Below are positions 8,393 to 20,316 of a stretch of 64,000 nt of DNA, one piece after another. The DNA is from Hemileia vastatrix (lineage: Eukaryota > Basidiomycota > Pucciniomycetes > Pucciniales > Zaghouaniaceae). The number at the start of each line of letters is the position of its first letter. Positions within the stretch are counted from its first letter, which is position 1. The stretch is from NCBI GenBank assembly GCA_030280995.1, contig JASXTE010000014.1, forward strand, positions 25,216,150-25,280,149. The letters run 5' to 3'. Under the pieces are notes generated by a model. That model was not told the origin of the DNA. It saw only the letters and a list, made by a program, of their open reading frames with translations, and did no database searches. The translations under genes were made by a program, and so were the position numbers.

Positions 8393-10601
8393 GATATCTC
8401 ACAAAGAAACTTAGGCATATAATAAGAAAAATTGGAAATTTATTATAAATACTTTTAGTTACTTTTAAATTAAAAAAGTATAACACCTTCTGTAAATTGA
8501 TACATTTATGTTCCATGCTATCTCTGACATAATGTTTGATATTTTTTGCATTTATACCAATTCGTGATTTTATTATTATCAAATCAAGTGGCATAGTTGA
8601 TATTGCCACACAATGGAAGCTACTAAAAAGACTGAAGGACCTGGGTTCAAGCCTCAACAGTACCGAAAAGCTGAGATGGGAAATCCACATGAAAATCCAG
8701 CTGACAATAAAAACGAAGCTGCTCAAAAGTTTGGAACAAACAACATTGTTCCTTAGAAACAGGTTGTGGTTGCAGAGGAGGTAGAAAAACGTGTTAAGGA
8801 GTGGTGGATTAAAGTGTGTAATATAAGGGATTAAGATATCTCACAAAGAAACTTAGGCATATAATAAGAAAAATTGGAAATTTATTTAAATACTTTTAGT
8901 TACTTTTAAATTGAAAAAGTATAACACCTTCTGTAAATTGATACATTTATGTTCCATGCTATCTCTGACATAGTGTTTGATATTTGTTGCATTTATACCA
9001 ATTTGTGATTTTATTATTATCAAATCAAGTGGCATAGTTGATAGTGCCACACAATGGAACCTACTAAAAAGACTGAAGGACCTGGGTTCAAGCCTCAACA
9101 GTACCAAAAAGCTGAGATGGGAAATCCACATGAAAATCCAGCTGACAATAAAAACGAAGCTGCTCAAAAGTTTGAAACAAACAACTTTGTTCCTAAGAAA
9201 CAGGTTGTGGTTGCAGAGGAGGTAGAAAAACGTTTTAAGGAGTGGTGGATTAAAGTGTGTAATTCAAGGGATTAAGATATCTCACAAAGAAACTTAGGCA
9301 TATAATAAGAAAAATTGGAAATTTATTATAAATACTTTTAGTTACTTTTAAATTGAAAAAGTATAACACCTTCTGTAAATTGATACATTTATTTTCCATG
9401 CTATCTCTGACATATTGTTTAAAATTTGATGCATTAATACTAATTTGTGATTTGATTATTATCAAATCAAGTGGCATAGTTGATAGTGCCACACAATGGA
9501 AGCTACTAAAAAGACTGAAGGACCTGGGTTCAAGCCTCAACAGTTCCAAAAAGCTGAGATGGGAAATCCACATGAAAATCCAGCTGACAATAAAAACGAA
9601 GCTGCTCAAAAGTTTGGAACAAACAACATTGTTCCTAAGAAACAGGTTGTGGTTGCAGAGGAGGTAGAAAAACGTGTTAAGGAGTGGTGGATTAAAGTGT
9701 GTAATTCAAGGGATTAAGATATCTCACAAAGAAACTTAGTCATATGATAAGAAAATTTGGAAATTTATTATAAATACTTTTAGTTACTTTTAAATTGAAA
9801 AAGTATAACACCTTCTGTAAATTGATACATTTATGTTCCATGCTATCTCTGACATATTGTTTGATATTTTTTGCATTTATACCAATTTGTGATTTTATTA
9901 TTATCAAATCAAGTGGCATAGTTGATATTGCCACACAATGGAAGCTACTAAAAAGACTGAAGGACCTGGGTTCAAGCCTCAACAGTACCAAAAAGCTGAG
10001 ATGGGAAATCCACATGAAAAACCAGCTGAAAATAAAAAAGAAGCTGCTCAAAAGTTTGGAACAAACAACATTGTTCCTAAGAAACAGGTTGTGGTTGCAG
10101 AGGAGGTAGAAAAACGTGTTAAGGAGTGGTGGATTAAAGTGTGTAATTCAAGGGATTAAGATATTTCACATGGAAACTTAGACATATAATAAGAAAAATT
10201 GGAAATTTATTATAAATACTTTTAGTTACTTTTAAATTGAAAAAGTATAACACCTTCTGTAAATTGATACATTTATGTTCCATGCTATCTCTGACATATT
10301 GTTTGATATTTGTTGCATTTATACCAATTCGTGATTTTATTATTATCAAATCAAGTGGCATAGTTGATAGTGCCACACAATGGAACCTACTAAAAAGACT
10401 GAAGGACCTGGGTTCAAGCCTCAACAGTACCAAAAATCTGAGATGGGAAATCCACATGAAAATACAGCTGACAATAAAAACGAAGCTGCTCAAAAGTTTG
10501 GAACAAACAACATTGTTCCTTAGAAACAGGTTGTGGTTGCAGAGGAGGTAGAAAAACGTGTTAAGGAGTGGTGGATTAAAGTGTGTAATATAAGGGATTA
10601 A
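8393..10601 (+). repeat. Higher-order block 5: truncated octamer E-F-G-H-A/E
   Basis: Five monomers with ATGs at 8613 (E, stop), 9054 (F), 9496 (G), 9938 (H) and 10380 (hybrid, stop). The first four match block 4 at an offset of 3531-3532 bp. The hybrid is A-like through the TTCG marker at 10330 and carries the stop variant shared by E, K and S after 10370. Confidence 0.9.
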
Positions 10602-11042
10602 GATATCTCACAAAGAAACTTAGGCATATAATAAGAAAAATTGGAAATTTATTTAAATACTTTTAGTTACTTTTAAATTGAAAAAGTATAACACCTTCTG
10701 TAAATTGATACATTTATGTTCCATGCTATCTCTGACATAGTGTTTGATATTTGTTGCATTTATACCAATTTGTGATTTTATTATTATCAAATCAAGTGGC
10801 ATAGTTGATAGTGCCACACAATGGAAGCTACTAAAAAGACTGAAGGACCTGGGTTCAAGCCTCAACAGTACCAAAAAGCTGAGATGGGAAATCCACATGA
10901 AAATCCAGCTGACAATAAAAAAGAAGCTGCTCAAAAGTTTGGAACAAACAACATTGTTCCTAAGAAACAGGTTGTGGTTGCAGAGGAGGTAGAAAAACGT
11001 GTTAAGGAGTGGTGGATTAAAGTGTGTAATTCAAGGGATTAA
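10602..11042 (+). repeat. Monomer variant I (representative)
   Basis: ATGs 10821, 32900, 37313, 44376, 51439, 58061 and 62034. Markers: GACATAGTGTTTGATATTTG as in F, but GGAAGC and AAAAAAGAAGC. Copies from 32900 on have AATTGCAAATTT in the leader; the copy at 10821 has TTTATTTAAATAC instead. Frame intact in all; it follows B, or the A/E hybrid at 10380. Confidence 0.88.
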
Positions 11043-11484
11043 GATATTTCACATGGAAACTTAGGCATATAATAAGAAAAATTGGAAATTTATTATAAAT
11101 ACTTTTAGTTACTTTTAAATTAAAAAGGTATAACACCTTCTGTAAATTAATACATTTATGTTCCATGCTATCTCTGACATATTGTTTAAAATTTGATGCA
11201 AGAATACCAATTTGTGATTTGATTATTATCAAATCAAGTGGCATAGTTGATAGTGCCACACAATGGAACCTACTAAAAAGACTGAAGGACCTGGGTTCAA
11301 GCCACAACAGTTCCAAAAAGCTGAGATGGTAAATCCACATGAAAATCCAGCTGACAATAAAAAAGAAGCTGCTCAGAAGTTTGGAACAAACAACATTGTT
11401 CCTAAGAAACAGGTTGTGGTTGCAGAGGAGGTAGAAAAACGTGTTAAGGAGTGGTGGATTAAAGTGTGTAATTCAAGGGATTAA
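11043..11484 (+). repeat. Monomer variant J (representative)
   Basis: ATGs 11263, 33342, 37755, 44818, 51881 and 62476, plus the J/B hybrid at 58503. Markers: TTCACATGGAAACTTAGGC, AAATTAAAAAGGTATAAC, AATTAATACATT, GATGCAAGAATACC and AAGCCACAACAGTTCC. Frame intact. Private changes: ATGGTAAAT at 11263, ATTATTAAATCA before 51881. Copies at 33342, 37755, 44818 and 51881 share GTTCTTAAG (Pro to Leu at codon 47). Confidence 0.9.
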
Positions 11485-11924
11485 GATATCTCACATAGAA
11501 ACTTAGGCATATAATAAGAAAAATTGGAAATTTATTATAAATACTATTAGTTACTTTTAATTTAAAAAGTATAACTCCTTCTGTAAATTGATACATTTTG
11601 TTCCATGTTATCTCTGACATATTGTTTAAAATTTGATGCATTAATACTAATTTGTGATTTGATTATTATCAAATCAAGTGGCATAGTTGATAGTGCCACA
11701 CAATGGAACCTACTAAAAAGACTGAAGGACCTGGGTTCAAGCCTCAACAGTTCCAAAAAGCTGAGATGGGAAATCCACATGAAAATCCAGCTGACAATAA
11801 AAACGAAGCTACTCAAAAGTTTGGAACAAACAACATTGTTCCTTAGAAACAGGTTGTGGTTGCAGAGGAGGTAGAAAAACGTGTTAAGGAGTGGTGGATT
11901 AAAGTGTGTAATATAAGGGATTAA
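11485..11924 (+). repeat. Monomer variant K (representative)
   Basis: ATGs 11703, 33782, 38195, 45258, 52321 and 62916, and the second half of the Q/K hybrid at 17444. Markers: TCACATAGAAAC, B-like TTTTAATTTAAAAAG, ATACTAATTTG, GAAGCTACTC, CCTTAG (stop at codon 48) and AATATAAGGG. All copies are broken at the same codon. Confidence 0.9.
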
Positions 11925-12366
11925 GATATCTCACAAAGAAACTTAAGCATATAAGAAGAAAAATTGGAAATTTATTATAAATAATTTTAGTTACTTTTAA
12001 ATTGAAAAAGTATAACACCTTCTGTAAATTGATACATTTATGTTCCATGCTATCTCTGACATATTGTTTAAAATTTGATGCATTAATACCAATTTGTGAT
12101 TTGATTATTATCAAATCAAGTGGCATAGTTGATAGTGCCACACAATGGAACCTACTAAAAAGACTGAAGGACCTGGGTTCAAGCCTCAACAGTACCAAAA
12201 AGCTGAGATGGGAAATCCACATGAAAATCCAGCTGACAATAAAAAAGAAGCTGCTCAGAAGTTTGGAAAAAAAAACATTTTTCCTAAGAAACAGGTTGTG
12301 GTTGCAGAGGAGGTAGAAAAACGTGTTAAGGAGTGGTGGATTAAAGTGTGTAATTCAAGGGATTAA
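11925..12366 (+). repeat. Monomer variant M (representative)
   Basis: ATGs 12145, 15677, 17886, 23627, 27159, 34664, 39077, 46140, 52763 and 63798. Markers: CATATAAGAAGAAAAATTGG (not at 52763), AAATAATTTTAG (not at 52763), and GGAAAAAAAAACATTTTTCC replacing the usual inverted repeat at codons 41-47. Frame intact where complete; residues 42-46 change accordingly (Thr to Lys, Asn to Lys, Val to Phe). Confidence 0.92.
12265..12284. repeat. Inverted repeat with paired changes in variant M
   Basis: Arms read GGAAAAA and TTTTTCC. Compared with the usual GGAACAA and TTGTTCC, position 5 changes C to A and position 16 changes G to T; these two positions pair with each other in the dyad, so complementarity is kept. 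A third change (C to A at position 8) lies in the loop. All ten M copies carry it. Confidence 0.75.
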
Positions 12367-12808
12367 GATATCTCACAAAGAAACTTAGGCATATAATAAG
12401 AAAAATTGGAAATTTATTATAAATACTTTTAGTTCCTTTTAAATTGAAAAAGTATAACACCTTCTGTAAATTGATACATTTATGTTCCATGCTATCTCTG
12501 ACATATTGTTTGATATTTGTTGCATTTATTCCAATTCTTGATTTTATTATTATCAAATCAAGTGGCATAGTTGATATTGCCACAAAATGGAAGCTACTAA
12601 AAAGACTGAAGGACCTGGGTTCAAGCCTCAACAGTACCAAAAAGCTGAGATTTGAAATCCACATGAAAATCCAGCTGACAATAAAAAAGAAGCTGCTCAA
12701 AATTTTGGAACAAACAACATTGTTCCTAAGAAACAGGTTGTGGTTGCAGAGGAGGTAGAAAAACGTGTAAAGGAGTGGTGGATTAAAGTGTGTAATTCAA
12801 GGGATTAA
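12367..12808 (+). repeat. Monomer variant N (representative)
   Basis: ATGs 12587, 16119, 18328, 24069, 27601 and 53205; second half of the P/N hybrid 20537 and first half of the N/O hybrids 35106 and 46582. Markers: TTAGTTCCTTTT, ATTTATTCCAATTC, CCACAAAATGG, GAGATTTGAAAT (TGA at codon 23), AAAATTTTGG and GTGTAAAGG. All full copies are broken at codon 23. Confidence 0.92.
12587..12808 (+). pseudogene. 73-codon frame with stop at codon 23 (variant N)
   Basis: GATGGGAAAT reads GATTTGAAAT, giving Met22 to Ile and TGA at codon 23. Found at 12587, 16119, 18328, 20537, 24069, 27601 and 53205. In the N/O hybrids at 35106 and 46582 the stop is replaced by O sequence and the frame is open again. The start context is also altered (ACAAAATGG). 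Confidence 0.6.
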
Positions 12809-13250
12809 GATATTTCACATGGAAACTTAGGCATATAATAAGAAAAATTGGAAATTTATTATAAATACTTTTAGTTACTTTTAAATTGAGAAAGTATAAC
12901 ACCTTCTGTAAATTGATACATTTATGTTCCATGCTATCTCTGACATATTGTTTAAAATTTGATGCATTAATACCAATTTGTGATTTGATTATTATCAAAT
13001 CAAGTGGAATAGTTGATAGTGCCACACAATGGAACTTACTAAAAAGACTGAAGGACCTGGGTTCAAGCCTCAACAGTTCCAAAAATCTGAGATGGGAAAT
13101 CCACATGAAACTCCAGATGACACTAAAAAAGAAGCTGCTCAGAAGTTTGGAACAAACAACGTTGTTCCTAAGAAACAGGTTGTGGTTGCAGAGGAGGTAG
13201 AAAAACGTGTTAAGGAGTGGTGGATTAAAGTGTGTAATTCAATGGATTAA
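12809..13250 (+). repeat. Monomer variant O (representative)
   Basis: ATGs 13029, 16561, 18770, 20979, 24511, 28043, 39519, 40844 and 53647; second half of 35106 and 46582. Markers: AATTGAGAAAG, AGTGGAATAG, GGAACTTAC, CAAAAATCTGAG, AACTCCAGATGACACT and TCAATGGATTAA. Frame intact. Codon 45 is GTT in some copies and CTT in others. This is the most amino-acid-divergent intact form. Confidence 0.92.
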
Positions 13251-13692
13251 GATATCTCACAAAGAAACTTAGGCATATAATAAGAAAAATTGGAAATTTA
13301 TTATAAATACTTTTAGTTACTTTTAAATTGAAAAAGTATAACACCTTCTGTAAATTGATAAATTTATGTTCCATGCTATCTCTGACATAATGTTTGATAT
13401 TTGTTGCATTTATACCAATTTGTGATTTTATTATTATCAGATCAAGTGGCATAGTTGATAGTGCCACACAATGGAAGCTACTAAAAAGACTGAAGGACCT
13501 GGGTTCAAGCCTCAAAAGTACCAAAAAGCTGAGATGGGAAATCCACATGAAATTCCAGCTGACAATAAAAAAGAAGCTGCTCAGAAGTTTGGAACAAACA
13601 ACATTGTTCCTAAGAAACAGGTTGTGGTTGCAGAGGAGGTATAAAAACATGTTAAGGAGTGGTGGATTAAAGTGTGTAATTCAAGGGATTAA
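13251..13692 (+). repeat. Monomer variant P (representative)
   Basis: ATGs 13471, 17003, 19212, 21421, 24953, 28485, 39961, 41286, 47024 and 54089; first half of 20537. Markers: GACATAATGTTTG (ACATAAGG at 39961, AAATAATG at 47024), ATTATCAGATCAAG, CTCAAAAGTACC, GAAATTCCAGC and GAGGTATAAAAACATG (TAA at codon 58). All are broken at codon 58, losing the last 16 residues. Confidence 0.92.
13471..13692 (+). pseudogene. 73-codon frame with stop at codon 58 (variant P)
   Basis: GAA at codon 58 is TAA (GAGGTATAAAAACATG). All ten P copies share it: 13471, 17003, 19212, 21421, 24953, 28485, 39961, 41286, 47024 and 54089. The same change opens the overlapping frame, which then continues past the monomer end (for example 13394-13714). 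Confidence 0.6.
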
Positions 13693-14133
13693 GATATCTC
13701 ACAAAGAAACTTAGGCATATAATAAGAAAAATTGGAAATTTATTATAAATACTTTTAGTTACTTTTAAATTGAAAAAGTATAACACCTTCTGTCAATTGA
13801 TACATTTTGTTCCATGTTATCTCTGACATATTGTTTAAAATTTGATGCATTAATACCAATTTGTGATTTGATTATTATCAAATCAAGTGTCATAGTTGAT
13901 AGTGCCACACAATGGAACCTACTAAAAAGACTGAAGGACCTGGGTTCAAGCCTCAACAGTACCAAAAAGCTGAGATGGGAAATCCACATGAAAATCCAGC
14001 TGACAATAAAAACGAAGCTGCTCAAAAGTTTGGAACAAACAACATTGTTCCTAAGAAACAGGTTGTGGTTGCAGAGGAGGTAGAAAAACGTGTTAAGGAG
14101 TGGTGGATTAAAGTGTGTAATTCAAGGGATTAA
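13693..14133 (+). repeat. Monomer variant Q (representative)
   Basis: ATGs 13912, 19653, 21862, 25394, 28926, 41727, 47465 and 54530; first half of hybrids 17444 and 40402. Markers: CTGTCAATTG, ACATTTTGTTCCATGTT, AGTGTCATAG and AAAAACGAAG. Frame intact. It follows P, and R follows it. Its second half is like B. Confidence 0.9.
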
Positions 14134-14575
14134 GATATCTCACAAAGAAACTTAGGCATATAATAAGAAAAATTGGAAATTTATTATAAATACTTTTAGT
14201 TACTTTTAAATTGAAAAAGTATAACACCTTCTGTAAATTGATACATTTATTTTCCATGCTATCTCTGACATATTGTTTAAAATTTGATGCATTAATACCA
14301 ATTTGTGATTTGATTATTATCAAATCAAGTGGCATAGTTGATAGTGCCACACAATGGAACCTACTAAAAAGACTGAAGGACCTGGGTTCAAGCCTCAACA
14401 GTACCAAAAAGCTGAGATGGGAAATCCACATGAAAATCCAGCTGAAAATAAAAAAGAAGCTGCTCAGAAGTTTGGAACAAACAACATTGTTCCTAAGAAA
14501 CAGGTTGTGGTTGCAGAGGAGGTAGAAAGACGTGTTAAGGAGTGGTGGATTAAAGTGTGTAATTCAAGGGATTAA
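14134..14575 (+). repeat. Monomer variant R (representative)
   Basis: ATGs 14354, 20095, 22304, 25836, 29368, 42169, 47907, 54972 and 58945, and the second half of 40402. Markers: CATTTATTTTCC, CAGTACC, GCTGAAAATAAA and GTAGAAAGACGTG (Lys to Arg at codon 59). Frame intact in all. Closest to C. Confidence 0.9.
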
Positions 14576-15016
14576 GATATCTCACAAAGAAACTTAGGCA
14601 TATAATAAGAAAAATTGGAAATTTATTATAAATAATTTTAGTTACTTTTAAATTGAAAAAGTATAACACCTTCTGTAAATTGATACATTTTGTTCCATGC
14701 TATCTCTGACATATTGTTTAAAATTTGATGCATTAATACCAATTTGTGATTTGATTATTATCAAATCAAGTGGCATAGTTGATAGTGCCACACAATGGAA
14801 CCTACTAAAAAGACTGAAGGACCTGGGTTCAAGCCTCAACAGTTCCAAAAAGCTGAGATGGGAAATCCACATGAAAATCCAGCTGACAATAAAAACGAAG
14901 CTACTCAAAAGTTTGGAACAAACAACATTGTTCCTTAGAAACAGGTTGTGGTTGCAGAGGAGGTAGAAAAACGTGTTAAGGAGTGGTGGATTAAAGTGTG
15001 TAATATAAGGGATTAA
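14576..15016 (+). repeat. Monomer variant S (representative)
   Basis: ATGs 14795, 22745, 26277, 55413 and 59386. Markers: AAATAATTTTAG, ACATTTTGTTCCATGC (ATGTT at 59386), then a K-like second half: GAAGCTACTC, CCTTAG (stop at codon 48) and AATATAAGGG. It may itself be an old hybrid with K as its right part. Confidence 0.88.
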
Positions 15017-15456
15017 GATATCTCACAAAGAAACTTAAGCATATAATAAGAAAAATTGGAAATTTATTATAAATACTATTAGTTACTTTTAATTTAAAAA
15101 GTATAACTCCTTCTGTAAATTGATACATTTTGTTCCATGTTATCTCTGACATATTGTTTAAAATTTGATGCATTAATACTAATTTGTGATTTGATTATTA
15201 TCAAATCAAGTGGCATAGTTGATAGTGCCACACAATGGAACCTACTAAAAAGACTGAAGGACCTGGGTTCAAGCCTCAACAGTACCAAAAAGCTGAGATG
15301 GGAAATCCACATGAAAATCCAGGTGACAATAAAAACGAAGCTGCTCAAAAGTTTGGAACAAACAACATTGTTCCTAAGAAACAGGTTGTGGTTGCAGAGG
15401 AGGTAGAAAAACGTGTTAAGGAGTGGTGGATTAAAGTGTGTAATTCAAGGGATTAA
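15017..15456 (+). repeat. Monomer variant L (representative)
   Basis: ATGs 15235, 23185, 26717, 34222, 38635, 45698 and 63356. Markers: ACTTAAGC, TTTTAATTTAAAAAG, ATACTAATTTG, CAGTACC and CCAGGTGAC (Ala to Gly at codon 30). Frame intact. Copies from 34222 on have GACCTAGG for GACCTGGG (Gly to Arg at codon 11). Lies between S or K and M. Confidence 0.9.
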
Positions 15457-17665
15457 GATATCTCACAAAGAAACTTAGGCATATAAGAAGAAAAATTGGA
15501 AATTTATTATAAATAATTTTAGTTACTTTTAAATTGAAAAAGTATAACACCTTCTGTAAATTGATACATTTATGTTCCATGCTATCTCTGACATATTGTT
15601 TAAAATTTGATGCATTAATACCAATTTGTGATTTGATTATTATCAAATCAAGTGGCATAGTTGATAGTGCCACACAATGGAACCTACTAAAAAGACTGAA
15701 GGACCTGGGTTCAAGCCTCAACAGTACCAAAAAGCTGAGATGGGAAATCCACATGAAAATCCAGCTGACAATAAAAAAGAAGCTGCTCAGAAGTTTGGAA
15801 AAAAAAACATTTTTCCTAAGAAACAGGTTGTGGTTGCAGAGGAGGTAGAAAAACGTGTTAAGGAGTGGTGGATTAAAGTGTGTAATTCAAGGGATTAAGA
15901 TATCTCACAAAGAAACTTAGGCATATAATAAGAAAAATTGGAAATTTATTATAAATACTTTTAGTTCCTTTTAAATTGAAAAAGTATAACACCTTCTGTA
16001 AATTGATACATTTATGTTCCATGCTATCTCTGACATATTGTTTGATATTTGTTGCATTTATTCCAATTCGTGATTTTATTATTATCAAATCAAGTGGAAT
16101 AGTTGATATTGCCACAAAATGGAAGCTACTAAAAAGACTGAAGGACCTGGGTTCAAGCCTCAACAGTACCAAAAAGCTGAGATTTGAAATCCACATGAAA
16201 ATCCAGCTGACAATAAAAAAGAAGCTGCTCAAAATTTTGGAACAAACAACATTGTTCCTAAGAAACAGGTTGTGGTTGCAGAGGAGGTAGAAAAACGTGT
16301 AAAGGAGTGGTGGATTAAAGTGTGTAATTCAAGGGATTAAGATATTTCACATGGAAACTTAGGCATATAATAAGAAAAATTGGAAATTTATTATAAATAC
16401 TTTTAGTTACTTTTAAATTGAGAAAGTATAACACCTTCTGTAAATTGATACATTTATGTTCCATGCTATCTCTGACATATTGTTTAAAATTTGATGCATT
16501 AATACCAATTTGTGATTTGATTATTATCAAATCAAGTGGAATAGTTGATAGTGCCACACAATGGAACTTACTAAAAAGACTGAAGGACCTGGGTTCAAGC
16601 CTCAACAGTTCCAAAAATCTGAGATGGGAAATCCACATGAAACTCCAGATGACACTAAAAAAGAAGCTGCTCAGAAGTTTGGAACAAACAACCTTGTTCC
16701 TAAGAAACAGGTTGTGGTTGCAGAGGAGGTAGAAAAACGTGTTAAGGAGTGGTGGATTAAAGTGTGTAATTCAATGGATTAAGATATCTCACAAAGAAAC
16801 TTAGGCATATAATAAGAAAAATTGGAAATTTATTATAAATACTTTTAGTTACTTTTAAATTGAAAAAGTATAACACCTTCTGTAAATTGATACATTTATG
16901 TTCCATGCTATCTCTGACATAATGTTTGATATTTGTTGCATTTATACCAATTTGTGATTTTATTATTATCAGATCAAGTGGCATAGTTGATAGTGCCACA
17001 CAATGGAAGCTACTAAAAAGACTGAAGGACCTGGGTTCAAGCCTCAAAAGTACCAAAAAGCTGAGATGGGAAATCCACATGAAATTCCAGCTGACAATAA
17101 AAAAGAAGCTGCTCAGAAGTTTGGAACAAACAACATTGTTCCTAAGAAACAGGTTGTGGTTGCAGAGGAGGTATAAAAACATGTTAAGGAGTGGTGGATT
17201 AAAGTGTGTAATTCAAGGGATTAAGATATCTCACAAAAAAACTTAGGCATATAATAAGAAAAATTGGAAATTTATTATAAATACTTTTAGTTACTTTTAA
17301 ATTGAAAAAGTATAACACCTTCTGTCAATTGATACATTTTGTTCCATGTTATCTCTGACATATTGTTTAAAATTTGATGCATTAATACTAATTTGTGATT
17401 TGATTATTATCAAATCAAGTGGCATAGTTGATAGTGCCACACAATGGAACCTACTAAAAAGACTGAAGGACCTGGGTTCAAGCCTCAACAGTTCCAAAAA
17501 GCTGAGATGGGAAATCCACATGAAAATCCAGCTGACAATAAAAACGAAGCTACTCAAAAGTTTGGAACAAACAACATTGTTCCTTAGAAACAGGTTGTGG
17601 TTGCAGAGGAGGTAGAAAAACGTGTTAAGGAGTGGTGGATTAAAGTGTGTAATATAAGGGATTAA
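15457..17665 (+). repeat. Higher-order block 8: M-N-O-P-Q/K
   Basis: ATGs at 15677 (M), 16119 (N, stop), 16561 (O), 17003 (P, stop) and 17444 (hybrid, stop). The last monomer starts as Q (C at 17326 in TGTCAATTG) and ends as K (T at 17389 in ATACTAAT, then the codon-48 stop). It leads straight back to M, so R, S and L are absent. Confidence 0.9.
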
Positions 17666-20316
17666 GATATCTCACAAAGAAACTTAAGCATATAAGAAGA
17701 AAAATTGGAAATTTATTATAAATAATTTTAGTTACTTTTAAATTGAAAAAGTATAACACCTTCTGTAAATTGATACATTTATGTTCCATGCTATCTCTGA
17801 CATATTGTTTAAAATTTGATGCATTAATACCAATTTGTGATTTGATTATTATCAAATCAAGTGGCATAGTTGATAGTGCCACACAATGGAACCTACTAAA
17901 AAGACTGAAGGACCTGGGTTCAAGCCTCAACAGTACCAAAAAGCTGAGATGGGAAATCCACATGAAAATCCAGCTGACAATAAAAAAGAAGCTGCTCAGA
18001 AGTTTGGAAAAAAAAACATTTTTCCTAAGAAACAGGTTGTGGTTGCAGAGGAGGTAGAAAAACGTGTTAAGGAGTGGTGGATTAAAGTGTGTAATTCAAG
18101 GGATTAAGATATCTCACAAAGAAACTTAGGCATATAATAAGAAAAATTGGAAATTTATTATAAATACTTTTAGTTCCTTTTAAATTGAAAAAGTATAACA
18201 CCTTCTGTAAATTGATACATTTATGTTCCATGCTATCTCTGACATATTGTTTGATATTTGTTGCATTTATTCCAATTCTTGATTTTATTATTATCAAATC
18301 AAGTGGCATAGTTGATATTGCCACAAAATGGAAGCTACTAAAAAGACTGAAGGACCTGGGTTCAAGCCTCAACAGTACCAAAAAGCTGAGATTTGAAATC
18401 CACATGAAAATCCAGCTGACAATAAAAAAGAAGCTGCTCAAAATTTTGGAACAAACAACATTGTTCCTAAGAAACAGGTTGTGGTTGCAGAGGAGGTAGA
18501 AAAACGTGTAAAGGAGTGGTGGATTAAAGTGTGTAATTCAAGGGATTAAGATATTTCACATGGAAACTTAGGCATATAATAAGAAAAATTGGAAATTTAT
18601 TATAAATACTTTTAGTTACTTTTAAATTGAGAAAGTATAACACCTTCTGTAAATTGATACATTTATGTTCCATGCTATCTCTGACATATTGTTTAAAATT
18701 TGATGCATTAATACCAATTTGTGATTTGATTATTATCAAATCAAGTGGAATAGTTGATAGTGCCACACAATGGAACTTACTAAAAAGACTGAAGGACCTG
18801 GGTTCAAGCCTCAACAGTTCCAAAAATCTGAGATGGGAAATCCACATGAAACTCCAGATGACACTAAAAAAGAAGCTGCTCAGAAGTTTGGAACAAACAA
18901 CGTTGTTCCTAAGAAACAGGTTGTGGTTGCAGAGGAGGTAGAAAAACGTGTTAAGGAGTGGTGGATTAAAGTGTGTAATTCAATGGATTAAGATATCTCA
19001 CAAAGAAACTTAGGCATATAATAAGAAAAATTGGAAATTTATTATAAATACTTTTAGTTACTTTTAAATTGAAAAAGTATAACACCTTCTGTAAATTGAT
19101 AAATTTATGTTCCATGCTATCTCTGACATAATGTTTGATATTTGTTGCATTTATACCAATTTGTGATTTTATTATTATCAGATCAAGTGGCATAGTTGAT
19201 AGTGCCACACAATGGAAGCTACTAAAAAGACTGAAGGACCTGGGTTCAAGCCTCAAAAGTACCAAAAAGCTGAGATGGGAAATCCACATGAAATTCCAGC
19301 TGACAATAAAAAAGAAGCTGCTCAGAAGTTTGGAACAAACAACATTGTTCCTAAGAAACAGGTTGTGGTTGCAGAGGAGGTATAAAAACATGTTAAGGAG
19401 TGGTGGATTAAAGTGTGTAATTCAAGGGATTAAGATATCTCACAAAGAAACTTAGGCATATAATAAGAAAAATTGGAAATTTATTATAAATACTTTTAGT
19501 TACTTTTAAATTGAAAAAGTATAACACCTTCTGTCAATTGATACATTTTGTTCCATGTTATCTCTGACATATTGTTTAAAATTTGATGCATTAATACCAA
19601 TTTGTGATTTGATTATTATCAAATCAAGTGTCATAGTTGATAGTGCCACACAATGGAACCTACTAAAAAGACTGAAGGACCTGGGTTCAAGCCTCAACAG
19701 TACCAAAAAGCTGAGATGGGAAATCCACATGAAAATCCAGCTGACAATAAAAACGAAGCTGCTCAAAAGTTTGGAACAAACAACATTGTTCCTAAGAAAC
19801 AGGTTGTGGTTGCAGAGGAGGTAGAAAAACGTGTTAAGGAGTGGTGGATTAAAGTGTGTAATTCAAGGGATTAAGATATCTCACAAAGAAACTTAGGCAT
19901 ATAATAAGAAAAATTGGAAATTTATTATAAATACTTTTAGTTACTTTTAAATTGAAAAAGTATAACACCTTCTGTAAATTGATACATTTATTTTCCATGC
20001 TATCTCTGACATATTGTTTAAAATTTGATGCATTAATACCAATTTGTGATTTGATTATTATCAAATCAAGTGGCATAGTTGATAGTGCCACACAATGGAA
20101 CCTACTAAAAAGACTGAAGGACCTGGGTTCAAGCCTCAACAGTACCAAAAAGCTGAGATGGGAAATCCACATGAAAATCCAGCTGAAAATAAAAAAGAAG
20201 CTGCTCAGAAGTTTGGAACAAACAACATTGTTCCTAAGAAACAGGTTGTGGTTGCAGAGGAGGTAGAAAGACGTGTTAAGGAGTGGTGGATTAAAGTGTG
20301 TAATTCAAGGGATTAA
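17666..20316 (+). repeat. Higher-order block 9: M-N-O-P-Q-R
   Basis: ATGs at 17886 (M), 18328 (N, stop), 18770 (O), 19212 (P, stop), 19653 (Q) and 20095 (R). S and L are absent and a P/N hybrid follows. Confidence 0.9.

Larger units (their letters stand above)
10602..11924 (+). repeat. Higher-order block 6: I-J-K
   Basis: Three monomers with ATGs at 10821 (I), 11263 (J) and 11703 (K, stop). This trio recurs after B at 32900, 37313, 44376, 51439 and 62034. Here it follows the A/E hybrid directly and leads into M, without L. Confidence 0.9.
11925..15456 (+). repeat. Higher-order block 7: octamer M-N-O-P-Q-R-S-L, 3532 bp
   Basis: Eight monomers with ATGs at 12145 (M), 12587 (N, stop), 13029 (O), 13471 (P, stop), 13912 (Q), 14354 (R), 14795 (S, stop) and 15235 (L). 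The total length equals that of the unrelated-looking octamer of block 4 exactly, by a different set of monomer lengths. Confidence 0.92.
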
